A stretch of 64,000 nt of DNA, from the NCBI GenBank assembly GCA_030267565.1, contig BRXU01000009.1, positions 2,440,001 through 2,504,000 on the forward strand, in the 5' to 3' direction. Below are positions 22,154-34,137 of this stretch, piece by piece (positions within the stretch are counted from its first letter, which is position 1; each line of letters begins with the position of its first letter). Position numbers and translations under genes: made by a program. The notes beneath the pieces were generated by a model. It saw only the letters and a program-made list of their open reading frames with translations. It searched no databases and had not been told where the DNA came from. The stretch is from Pleodorina starrii. Taxonomy: Eukaryota; Chlorophyta; Chlorophyceae; Chlamydomonadales; Volvocaceae.

Positions 22154-25099
22154 ATGCAGGTTATGAGCAGGCACATGAGATCATCCGCGTGGGCGCTCAT
22201 ATGGCCGCTCCTAGCTTTCGGCCCTGTCCTCGGCATTGGCATTTGGGGCGCCACGAGTTTGGCTGATGACACAATCCGCCACAAAAAGGTTAGCTTAAAC
22301 CGAGGCGAAGCGGTGACATAATTGCAACTCGTTACCGGCAAACCCTACGAGCGCAACAGGAAACAGGAAAGCCCATTACATGCCTTGCCATCAACATCCC
22401 GCCTGGCACGATTCAAGGACAACTCTTGGACGACAGCCGCTTTAGCCAAGCGCAGTTCCACCCAAGCGACGAAGCAGCGCCAGCGACCCCCGCCGCGGCA
22501 ACCTAACCACCCTCCGTTAGTTCGCTTTCACCGCCAGGAAGCTACACGCGCCGTCCCGCGCTCACCATTTGTTCGTTTCAGAGGACCTAGCCAGCTGGAA
22601 TGAGATTCCTTAAGGCGCGGAACTTGATCACGCTGTGGGCCTTACGCCATACCCATGCTCCGAAACCCACAGGCAGGCTATGGATGCTTGGTGGGCTCTA
22701 TCTCCGTGCTAGCTGTGGCCAATGCCGCCCTGCTGGCGGCACTCCTGGTTTCAAGGTACGCTTGCAGTACAGTACTTGCAAAATTGTTAGTCCAACATTT
22801 GTTGGCAAACTTCGCTCGCCTAAACGCATGGCACCGCCGTACGATATTTGCGCGCTGCAGGCGGCGCCACCGGGACCTCTTAGAGGCCCTGCTGCCAAGA
22901 GAGGTGCTGCGATCGATCCGTGATGGGGGCGGGCTGCTGTTCGGGCGGGCGGCGGCGGGTAAGTGGGCGGGGCGGGGCGGCGGGAGGGCAGGCGGGCAGC
23001 TGGCACAAGCGCCAGGACAGCGATTGCTTCGCCGGGCCGACCCGCGGGGCGGCAGGACGCCAGCTACGGTACACCCAATGTCCCTCCCTGTCCCAGTCTC
23101 CCTCCCTTCACGTTCGCGTCCTTGAACCGGTCCACACATACGGTACTTACCGAGCACCGGACGAGCCTTCCCATGAAATCTAAGAAGAGCTTACAAATGA
23201 GCTAATGCCGATGTTGACCATCGATGCCTGATCATCGTCCATGCACGTGCCGTACACGTCTTCCGTCATTCGCGTCACACATGCCGTACCACCCGTCGTA
23301 CAGACACGCCCGCCAACTTGCTGCTCAACATGATGGGCGATCTGCTGGAGGGACGGATGCCGGGCCTGCACGACGTGCTCTTCATCCGTACGGCACTCAT
23401 GAGCAACATGGACGTGTACCAGCCCATCAACCTGCGTGACACCATCAAGGGCGCGAATCTCGATGTACGACACACGCGTGCGCACACGTGTGTATGTACG
23501 ACGAGTGTCTGTCATGGTGTTGCATGGGCATGTGGGCAGGACGCCCCTTGGTCGGCTTGAATGCGTGGCGTTGCCCGGGTCGTGGGGCGGCTATTAAAGG
23601 TGGTGGTGGTGTGTGGTGTGGTGCTGGGGATATGCGTGTGGGGCGTGGTGGTATGTGTGTGGGGCGGGGGGGTTGTATCCACGGATAGGAAGCAGCCCGT
23701 ACGTATAAGGAGTGCCGGATGCAAACCGTACTGCCCGCCGTCGAATTTTCGCATTTCAGTCGTGCCGCTCCGAAACCCAAACCCGCAGGCTGACGTGGCT
23801 CAGTCCCTCATGAAACAGCTGGGGGGAGGAGCTGAAAGCGTGCCTGGGAGGTCGCGGAGGTCAACGATGCATGGCGGCGGCGGTGGCGGCGGCGGCGCCA
23901 AGCAGGGCAAGGCCTTGCCGGTCGCCAGCGGCGGCAGCGACGCCGGCGACTTCACCTCTCTGCCCATAGAGGCCTCCGTGGCTCGTCTGAATGGTGACCC
24001 AAAGCAAGCTTGCGAGTCGCTCACGAGCGCGCTGGCGCTGATATTGACGCCGCAGCCGGCGGCGTGGCAGGACGGCGGCGGCGGCTTCGGTGGCGTGTCA
24101 GACGAGCTGACGAGCGACCTGACGGCGGCCGTGGACGCGCGCGAGCTGAAGCTGCCGATGCCGCCGCCGTCGGCGGCGGCGCACGTCGAACGTCGAACGC
24201 TGAGCGTCGTCGAGCCTAGGACGCTCAACGTCGAGCGTCGAATGTCGAACGCGTCGATGCACGGCGGGCAGCAGGCGATGGGGCTGATGGAGAAGGCGGC
24301 GAGCTTCATCGATCGGAGCCGCCGCCGCGCGCGACGCGCGAGTGTGGAGCCGCCGAGCGTTACGGCGGTCGTCGACGTGAGTCGCGACGCGGCGGCGACG
24401 CGCGCGACGCTGCACGCATTGGGCTCCGGGACCATGGGTCAGCAGCAGCGCGCGTCGACGACGGGCGGCGGCGGCGTCGTGGTCAATGTACGGCCGGACT
24501 CCTTGCCGACGGCGCTGGCTTCGGAGCTTCGCTCCACCGGTCAGCAGCGCCGCTCGGCCCTTCTGCAGCGCGTCGCCAGCGCGGTCATGGACGACGTCGT
24601 GTCCGACAGCAACATCGTAACTGGCGCCACCGCCGCCACCGGCGGCGGCGGCGCCGACGACGGCGACGAGGAGATCACCAACACGACCACCGACGGCGAG
24701 GGGTACGGCGGCGGCGGCGCGATGCCGCGGCGGCTGTCGGCGGTTTGGGGCATTCTATCCAAGCGCGGCACCGGCAGCATCGGAAGCCCCCGTAAGACTT
24801 CTTTAGACGGCAACCCAGATCGCGTGTTGGGCGCGTCGGGAGGGCGAGCCAGCCCAGCGTTCCGACCGGACAACTTCTCCGTAATCCGGATCTCCAGTAC
24901 GGCGAACGGTCCAGCGCCGCAAATGGCCTCAGAGGTGCTGCAACACGCCCACAGCCGCCTGGGCGGCGGCGGCGGCGGCATTGGAAGCCCCTTCCGTACG
25001 GCAAGCGTCCGAGCCATGTCGATGTCGATGTGCAATGGAGCCGCCGCTGGGGCGGGCGCCGGATCCGCCGCCGTCGCGGCTGACGCCGCTGCCGTCGCC

Positions 25100-25131
<32 letters not shown>

Positions 25132-28100
25132 CGAGGCATTCAAGCGAAGCATGCCGCCGCCGGCGGCGGTTATTGATGAGGTGGGATCGTGGGAAGGAAG
25201 CGCACGCAGCGGCGGCGGCAGCCGCAGCCGCAGCGTGTGGTGGTGGTGTGGTCCCGTGTGGGCGCGGGCGTGGCCTTGGTCCAGGGAGGGGCGCGAGGGA
25301 CCTGGGGGCGTACGGTAGTTGGCATGTCATACCGGGGGATCTGGGGTCTCAGATTCGAGGATCCGGACTTCCGGAGGTACCGACCCGCGGGTCGCAACTG
25401 CACGGACTTGCACGCCTCCCCCAGAGCCGCCCGCCTCCAGCCTTGAAACCCCTAGGAAATGAAGGGCAGGGCAGTGCAGTGTGCTTCTTCTTCTTCTCGC
25501 CCACTGCAACGCCCCGCCGTACTACTGCCGCACTTTCCAACCCGCCCCCTCCCTCCCTGCCGGTTACGGGCTCCGGCCTACACGTGGACAACCCCCTCCC
25601 TCCCGCTGCCGCTGCCGCTGCACCTCCCGCTGGCGGCTGGACGCAGGTGGAGCGTCTTCTTTCCGCGGCTGACGGTTGGCAGTTCGACACGTGGAGTCTG
25701 CAGGAGGCCACTCAGGGCCACGCGCTGTCGGCTCTGGGCTTCTTCCTCATCCAGAGAGCAGGACTCATAAAGACATTCCGGATCAAGCCCGTCACGCTGG
25801 CCCGGTGAGTGCTGCTGCCGCGTGCCGCCCAGGCCTCTGGCCTGTTGGAGGTTGTGGCGCAACGTCCTTTCGGGCCTTATGCGTTCTTGATCATTAAGTA
25901 ATCAGTACATCTTGAGTAGCTCTCAGCCAAATTGAGATCCCCGACCCCTCCCTCCCTTCTCCCGTTTCAAATTCCCAAACACGCACGCATGCACGCACTC
26001 ATACAGGATGCTCCGGCAGGTTGAGGCGGGGTACCTGGACAACCCGTACCACAATGCCGTACATGCTGCGGATGTATTGCAGACCCTCCACGTCATCATC
26101 CACGCCGCGCAGCTGCACGTGCACTACCTGGACTCGCTGGGGCTGCTGGCAGCGTACTACGCAGCGGTAAGGGTTGACCAGGGATTCGTCATTGTTTTAC
26201 AGCGTTTTTATAAAAATTTGTATTGTACACAATATAAAGAACCCATCCGTTGTCGGATCGAAGCAAATCGAGCGCCCCGTCAAGCACGGTTATCAACTTT
26301 ATTTTGTCGTGTTCGCCCTGAGTGTGTGCACGTGAACGGAAACTTGGGCGGGCAAATATCCTGAAGATAGAAGATATATTCCGAAGATGGAAGTTAGCCA
26401 GCCTGGCCGCTCCGCACAAACCCTCTGAGCAAGCTCCAGCAACTGCCAGGTCATCCGCCCGCCCGCCCCGCTGTCCGCTGTCCGCCTCAGATCGTGCACG
26501 ACTTCGCCCACCCGGGCCTTACGAGTGACTTCCTGGTGGCCACCTCTGACCCGCTGGCCGTGCGCTACAACGACCGCTCGCCCCTGGAGAACCACCACTG
26601 CGCCGCCTCCTTCGGACTGCTGCAGCGACCGGAGCTTGACTTCCTGGAGCCGCTGAGCAAGAGCGAGCGGGCAGCGTTCAGAAAGCAGGTGCGGCTTGTG
26701 GAGGCATCTTTTGTTGGATGAAAAGCGTAGATTGGTTTCACCTCTTTTTCTCCAAAATTTAGCTTTAGTCATGTTTTGTCATGTTTTGCTTCGTCGCCTC
26801 CTCCTTCCTAGCCAACCAACCGCGAGGCGCGGGCTTGCAAGGATCAGCACATTTGTCTCGCTCCTTTGGATCTTACTGATCTTACGGATCGAACGACATC
26901 GCGAACGCAGCAGCGACATCCACTTTCCAGAACCACATCTACGATTTACTCGACGTGTTCTTCCATTTCTGACTTTTATTATGTGCGCCGCGCACTGCCG
27001 CGCCCACCACGCAACAGCTACGTACAGTAGTAGCCTGTGAGCCCGCATACGACAGCTCCCATCACGTGCCATCACTTGTCCGTGCCCTCAGGTGATCGAG
27101 CTGGTTCTGGCCACCGACATGAAACAGCACTTCTCCATCCTCTCCCACTTCAACACAGTGCACCGGTTGTCGGCCTATTCGCAGCAGACGGCCGCGGCGG
27201 CGGCCCCATCGCCCAAGCAGCAGCCCCGCAGACTAATCCGACGCACCTTGACACGCGCACTGAGGTCCGTCCGCACTTCGCTGCCGTACATCTATAACTG
27301 CTATAACCGCTGCGTTCGTGCCCGGGGTGGCATTGCTCTCAACTTGCGCAATCGTGTGGTGTCTCGAACGTACAAGTCGGAGTTAACCGATGATGACCAT
27401 GAAGTCTGTAGAGCTGGAACAACTAGACATGTGAGAGGTGATAACATGTGACAGGTGATATTGCAGTGTATCGTACAAAATCGTACATAACGGCAACTGT
27501 CAGCGATGGCAACTGCCAGCAACTGTCTAATAACGTACATCATTACTACATATTACTACGAGTGCTTCGACGCCAAGGGTGCCGCTAACAGCCCATTACC
27601 CATCAACCGTCAACTGCCCAACCGCAGCAACGTCAACGACAACCCGCCGGAGCTGGCCTCCCCGACCGCGGCTTTCGCATCCGGCTGGTCCGAGCCGGCT
27701 CCGAAACCCGTTGACGACACGGAGCGGCTGCTGAGTCTGCAGGTGGTGCTCAAGTGTGCGGACATCGGGCACCTGGGGGAGGCGATGGAGGTGCACAAGA
27801 GGTGGGGGGGCTGGGGGTTGGAGCCGCTCGGGGGATCAAACACAGAAGCCGGCAGATGAAGGGACGGGTGTGTGTGTCTCACCGTCTGTCTGGTGAAGGG
27901 GGTTGAGGGTGGTGCGTCAGTGTGTGAGGGAAGGCGGTGCAGCCCTTCACCCCACGTGAAGCTGGCGAGGGTGTTTGATCCCGGTAGGTTTATACTTCGA
28001 TCCGCGTCCTCCAAAGCCCTCTGTCCCCCTTGTCCCCTCGTCCCTCAGGTGGCTCGGTGTGCTGGAGGAGGAGTTCTTCCGGCAGGGCGACCGGGAGCGG

Positions 28101-28514
28101 GATCTGGGTCTGCCCATCAGCCCGCTGTTCGACCGGGCCAAGCAGGGCGTGTCCAAGAGCCAGGTGGGCTTCTACGACTTCGTGGCGCTGCCGCTGGTGC
28201 ACGCCCTCAGCAGCGCATTCCCGGGGGCGGCGCAGCTCATGGGCTGCTTCATGAACAACTACAACCACTGGCGAGTGGTGGACGGGCAGCCGCCAGTCGA
28301 GGTCCCGGCGCGGGGCAGGGCCGGCGGCGGGCGGCGCAGCGGGCAGCATCAGCAGCAGCAGGCGTCGGCGTCGGCGCTCGCCGCGGCGTCGGCGTCGGTG
28401 GCGGCGGTGATGGCGGCTCGGGCGACGCTGGCCTCGGATCAGGGCGGATTGGAGGGCCTGCTGCTGACGGTACCGGATGAGTTGGAGGGGCTGGAGGGCG
28501 GTTCGAAGGTCTGA
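22154..28514 (+). CDS. PDE-B: sensor-less two-TM class I phosphodiesterase, paralogue of PDE-A
   Basis: Predicted membrane cAMP/cGMP phosphodiesterase of 1077 aa from the ATG at 22154. Exons: 22154-22288, 22673-22755, 22861-22958, 23304-23464, 23789-25180, 25647-25804, 26007-26166, 26491-26688, 27092-27264, 27592-27801, 28049-28514. The TM1 exon (from 22160) is 129 bp, exactly as in PDE-A. The next coding exon is already TM2 (GSISVLAVANAALLAALLVS), in compatible phase, so the outside sensor is missing. A 464-codon Gly/Ala/Ser-rich linker is one exon here, two in PDE-A. Catalytic motifs are all kept: YHNAVHAADV, HDFAHPG, LENHHCAASF, ATDMKQHF, KCADIGH, SQVGFYDF. An extra intron (27265-27591) sits where PDE-A has its polyglutamine. 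An upstream 5' exon is possible, because PDE-A has an intron acceptor at the matching point (22159). Confidence 0.8.
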
Positions 28515-31500
28515 GGGGACAGTGAAGGCGCTTGATCAGGCCACACCAGGGGTTTGGCAGGAAGGTTTCTGGTCCTTGGAAAAGGAGGCTGGTTTCTGGT
28601 TCTTGGAAAGGAGGAGGGAGGGCGTCTGGACGCGGAGGCGCTTGCGCTTGACGTGGAGGAGGGCGAGGGGCCCATCGTGAGCACTGCTACACGGGGGAAG
28701 AGATGGTGGGCCACACGTATGTGGTGTGGAAGGAATGAGACGGGGGTCGGAGCTTAGGATTTGGGTTTTTTTAGGGTTTTATTCTTGGGGGGAGATTAAG
28801 ATTGGGGGACAACCGCAGCGAAGGGCCGCGTCTGTTCTCGGGGTGAAGGAAAAGGTGCGTTGCGTTGCGTTGCACGTGGATGCGTTCCGTCTGCGGTCTT
28901 CTTGTATTGGGGGCTCGTTCGCTATGCTTGCTTTGTGCATGCGTTCGTGGAGCAGGCATGGTTGACCTGGGCTTTGTGTGGCGTCTGTGCACGGAACGGC
29001 ATGCATGATGGCAAGACATGTGACAGGACGGTGGCGGCGCTGGCGGGAGGGATGTTGACTGCGTGGCTGCAGGAGGTCTGGAGAGGAGTGAGAGGATTGT
29101 GGGCGGTGCTTTTGAGGAAAGAGGAGAGGAGTGGCATTACACGACCGCGAGGGCTTTTGTGCTGACCCTGCCGGGCGGCTTTTTGTTCGAGGAGACGGCC
29201 ACAGCCGAGGGCAAATTTATGTCCCTGATGAAAGAAGGTTGTTCATTAACGTAGCAAAGAGTATGTGTAGCGCACCCAATAGGGATTTGCCACGGTGCTG
29301 AGTGGCAAAAGGATCCAGTTGCGCGCGCGGCTCCTGTACGGCAGGGTACGGCACCGCATATGCCAATTTCAATTTCGCTGCAATGCGCGATGTCGATGGG
29401 GTCCAGCGCGGATCTTACTTACATGACCGAAATTTGACTTTGTTCATGGATGACGGGTTCGTAGCATTTTGGCCCGACCGGAGCAAATGGCTTTTGCGTG
29501 CGTGGTTCTCGTTTGCATTCAAGGAGGTGGGAAAAGGCTCACAAGGATCGGTTATTAATGGGATTCCAAGCGATGCTGTATGTGTCTTCCTTTCGTTATC
29601 AAAATAATGTTTTGCATTGGCCTTATGGCTTGGCACGGGGTTGATTGGCTCAAGGGGCTCTCGGCTTGCCGTGTGCTGCGCTTTTGCCAAGAGGGACTGG
29701 AAGGCTGGAAGGCTCGCCGTGTGCTGCGCTTGCGCCGAGATGGACTTTGAGTGGGGAGGGCCTCTGCGGAGTTCTCCAAGCACTATTTGTATGTGTGAAG
29801 ACTGCTGTGATCACTGGGCGCGGCGTCTGGGCTCGTTTCAATAGGCTTTAGCCCCGTTGCAGCCGCGCAGGCAAGCGCCGCGAGCCCTCGACGCGCAGAG
29901 TGAAGAAATGAAGCTACCGTAATGTGAAATGCTGTGCTCGCGATGCTGGCCTCAAGCTTGTTCGGCGAGGGCGGTAAGGCCCCATCGCGACGTGATTTTG
30001 CGTACGCCGAAATTGCTCCAGTTGGTTGATTGGGCGGTGGGCATGCGTCTTGGAGGTTTTGGTTTTGGGCTTAGGGCCGGATGAATGTGCGGCGGCTGGT
30101 TTTGGCCAACCGAAGCCCCATTTTGTTGCCGGGACTCATGGTGCCTTTTATTTTCTCCAGGCACCACGCGCCGAGATGCTGGCTGATGGCCGCAGGGACG
30201 GCATCTGACAATCTGAGGGACAGCCGAGCTCCCTCCCTCTCCTCCACCCCGCTTTTTTTCCGCTCCACTCCAATGTGTTGGGGTGAATAGGCCTTGTGCG
30301 CGCGCCGCCCGGCCCGTGTCCAGCAATTTTTATACGACAATTGCCATACCCTGTCATTGTCGTACTTTGCCGTACCAGTCCAACGGAGGTACGGTAAATT
30401 TGATCCCGTGGCCGGGCCGCGCGTTGGCTCGCTTTACTGCCTTTTGGTCCTGCTCTACGGAAGCAATGCACCCTGGGGGTTGCATTTCGGGAGAAAACGT
30501 TGGGTTTGCTGCTGATTGAATCGGTTCATAGTGGTTAGTGGTTAGTGGATCCATTTGCTGCGGGGTGCCGGAGGCTGGTGGGCAGAGCGGGCGGCGATTG
30601 GCTGCCTCCGTCGTCGGCTCCTGGCAGCCTTCAGCTGCCTTCTTTTCGCGCCGAGTGGCACGCGGCGTCTGCCGCCGCTGCCGTGCTGCCGCTGTGCCGT
30701 GCCGCCGCGTCGTGCCGTGCCTCCACCCTCCTGTCTGCGTCGCGCGCGCACCTTTCGGCGGACGAGAGATATTTCGGGTCGTGCGCGGAGTTTGGATGTG
30801 TGGTGCCCCAACAAAAAAAAGAAGGAAACCGGCCACCAACCGGTTTCCAAGCGTTTCAACCACCCCCACCAACGGTAACCAGTCGCCAACTGCGAACGGG
30901 AGTCATCATCGCGGCCAGGAACATGCGCCTCAAGTAGTGCGTGACGCTGAGCTTAGACCTTGAACGCCAAACTTGGTGTTTTTGATCGGTGGTAGATGTT
31001 GATCCAGTCCCCGGAGTCCCGGGAGTCCTGGGACCCCAGGTCCATGTCGTTGGTCTTTGGCAGTTTTAGTAATGGGCCGGTTTGCACTTGCTCGCTTCGC
31101 AACAGATCGCCGTGAGCTGCAAAGGTTCCGGCTTGGGCTCGATTTGCAACAGGAACGGTGCCTGCATCCTTTGCTAATTGACGGCAACATGTTTCCTGGC
31201 TGCACAACGCGGTTCGAGGGCCCATTCATGCTGTTTTGCACAAATGCAATGTCGCCCATTTGGACGGCGACCCGAGGGGGGGTGTTGGGGTGCTGAGGGT
31301 TTGCAGGGCGTGGCGACACGGATGGCGCGGCGGGGCCCTGGTTACATCCTTGCACTATCCACGAAGCACCAATACAGAGTACAGCTACCGATGAGATCCG
31401 ATACGACACAGATCTGGTACAATATTTGTGATTTGGGCCTCACATTGAGACCTGTCATGACACAACGAGCAATTGCCACCACGCGTGTCGGTGAGTTGGT

Positions 31501-31889
31501 CAGCAATCCTAAACTCGTCTGCTACGCAGCAACTGCGGCTCGCCCCTTCTAGCATGTAGCCGACACTTTCATTCACACGTCGTACGAGCCGTGATTGTCG
31601 TGACCGTCGAAGTCTCATTCTATCATCCCAACCTCTACATAATGTATCCATTTATATACGCCGTATCTTGGCTCTGGGACGCACTATGGCACACTGACCA
31701 GGGTACAAAGGACCGGTATGGTACATAGGACCTCTGTAACGGTAAAGGACCACTCTATGGTACATAGGACCTGTTTACCGTTACACCCATACTCAACTTT
31801 GCACCGTTGTGACCGTTTGTTACCGACCGCTAAGGCTCTCGCCCCTACGGGGGCGAGCCAACCATACCCCACAGCTTCTTTCTTATCCC

Positions 31890-32160
31890 ACATGTGACTC
31901 ATGGTGCCCATATGACCCATGGGGCCCATATGGCCCATGGGGGCGCCATGGGTCACATGGGCACCATGGGTCACATGGGCACCATATGGTCACATGGGCC
32001 CCATATGGTCACATGGGCCCCATATGGCCCATGGGCCCCATGGGTCACATGGGCACCATATGGCCACATGAGCCCCATGGGTCACATGGGCCCATGGGTC
32101 ACATGGGCACCACCATATGGTCACATGGGCACCATATGCAGTCACCATGCGGTGCCCGTG
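31890..32160. repeat. CATGGG/CATATG minisatellite
   Basis: Irregular tandem units built from GGTCACATGGG, GCACCATATGG and GCCCCATATGG, rich in the palindromes CCATGG and CATATG, over about 270 bp. The reverse complement is nearly the same sequence, so it can form many alternative hairpins. Confidence 0.9.
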
Positions 32161-33808
32161 TGACCCATGTGGTGCATGTGCGCGTCAGAGGTTGTGTGCT
32201 GCAAATTTGGTCTGAAGAAAGACCTAGTTGCGACGACGACAGCTATCATGTGCTATCGGACGCTCGGCGGCCACACAGCGCAAAATCCGTGTCCTGGACT
32301 CCGGTTGAATGGCCCCGCCACAACCCGAAAGCGGAAGGTCGAGCATCACCCCGCAATGCGCACAGCACCCGAGCTGATACCGGTAACGGTCGCTCATGTA
32401 CAGTCAAAACCTGCGCAGTCAACACCGTTTACAGGACACATATAAATGGAAATTCTTTTGGGCCCACTGTTAAAACGGTTCATCTAACAACGAAGGGAAC
32501 ACCGCGCGAGTCATGCGCTTCAAAAGGGGGACACGTGCAGTGCTCGGCTACCTTTCGTCACAATCCAAACACAGCCACCAGGACGAACAAAGCTGTTTCG
32601 AGTCCGTACGGTGTCTTCACAGCGGCAGTACAACTTCACTGTATCGAAGTACGGAAATGCCGTACCGGTGTAGGAATCGCACCACATCCACCACGCGTTG
32701 CCAATAAGCCGGCGACGAGTGCCCCCAACAAAAAGGGCAACGGGAGACACCGAACGGCACGGTACGACAGGTAGGCAAGGCCCAGAAGAAGCGGCCACGG
32801 GGCGACGGCATCGGAGGGGCGACGACATCGGCGCGAACAGCTTTGCTAATAAGCTTAGGGGGGCGGACAAACACACACAGGGGCAAGGCGGTGCGAAAGC
32901 GCGTGTGGAGGAGGTGGACCGGGCGCACGTGGGTGTCCTGCCGGTGGGCGCGAGTACGACAGACTGTCGTACATACCAGTACATACGTCCTGGCCATGTT
33001 TTTCATTCAGATCATCACAGGCTATTAGGTAGCAGCGAACACGGCAGTTTAAACAGCCAAAGCTTTAGGAATGCGAATGAACGAGCCTCTGAATCAACAA
33101 CAAAAAAGGTACCTTATGCTTCCCGCATCGTCTAGTCTTTATCTAATCTTACAACACGCCAGAACACGCCGTATCCCTCCCGCGATAGTGGTGACGATGA
33201 TGCAAACGACCATGGCAACTGATTATTAATGATAAAAGCATTTATCATGTCAGCAGAAAGTTGCGTTGCAGTTGGCGGAAGACCGTCTTCCGACCCAGTT
33301 CATGCCTTGATGGGGCCCGTAAAGCTCACGCGCACCGGCATGCGCCTACTGCCCCTGACAAACGCAACCACACCTCACATACACACGCACACACAGCCAC
33401 ACACACCTCAACACGCATCTCACACACTGGGGCACAACCCTACTCGCCGCTTGACCAAGTCAAAAGGGAAAAGGTTTCACACCCAGATTCCGCCCACACC
33501 ACAATCCCCATCCCGAATCTGCCCCAAACCAACAGACCTGCAGGTTGGCCCAACCGTTCTTCCACCACCACCACCATCACCCCCCCAAAAAAACCAACAC
33601 CACACCTCCGATGCCCACTAACCGATGTACGACCTCCATGTGACCGCGCCCTGCCCCGCCCCGACCGTGTGCCCCTCCTCCCTCCCTGGCTCCTTCGCTC
33701 CCGCTCTTCCCTCCATCCTCCCCGCTCCTGCCCTCCTCGCCCTGCCTTCTGCGCCACTCCTCCATCCCCCTCCCGCGCCACGCTGTACTTGTAGTCTTGT
33801 TGTTGTTG

Positions 33809-33813
33809 TTACA
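33809..33813 (-). terminator. TGTAA poly(A) signal, Deg protease
   Basis: TTACA on the plus strand (TGTAA on the transcript strand), 325 nt after the Deg stop codon. TGTAA is the usual volvocine poly(A) signal. Confidence 0.45.
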
Positions 33814-34137
33814 TGGCATGGCATGGACTCTTTCCCCCAATGGGCTCCCTCCCCCCGCAAGAGAGAGCACCCTGCAGGAGGCCCATGTGGGATCCGATTA
33901 CGAGACCCACCATCGAACAAAGTACATCTCTCCTCCGATGCGGCCGCGGATATACGCAAGGGGGCCAGCCCGAGTCGGAGCGCCACGACCCGGCCGTGCG
34001 GTTTTGGGGAGACACAACCACACGTCCTGCTGCGCGGCTACAAGGGGTACGGTATATTTAGGCTTTATGCGATGCGCCCATGGGCCGGCTCGCCCACACG
34101 GCCACATATCGACATATGTCTTCGCTTTTGGGTCCTG

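Larger units (their letters stand above)
28515..34137. other. Intergenic, PDE-B to Deg protease
   Basis: PDE-B 3' region, the minisatellite at 31890-32160 and the Deg 3' region. The longest plausible frame (29302-29607, 101 codons from a non-ATG start) has no recognised domain. A 26-bp direct duplication (CCGTGTGCTGCGCTT) lies near 29665-29735. I do not call a gene here. Confidence 0.5.

Noticed and set aside
29302..29607. 101-codon frame in the gene-poor region after PDE-B
   Set aside because: Non-ATG start, no splice context, no recognisable domain; listed only as part of the intergenic interval.
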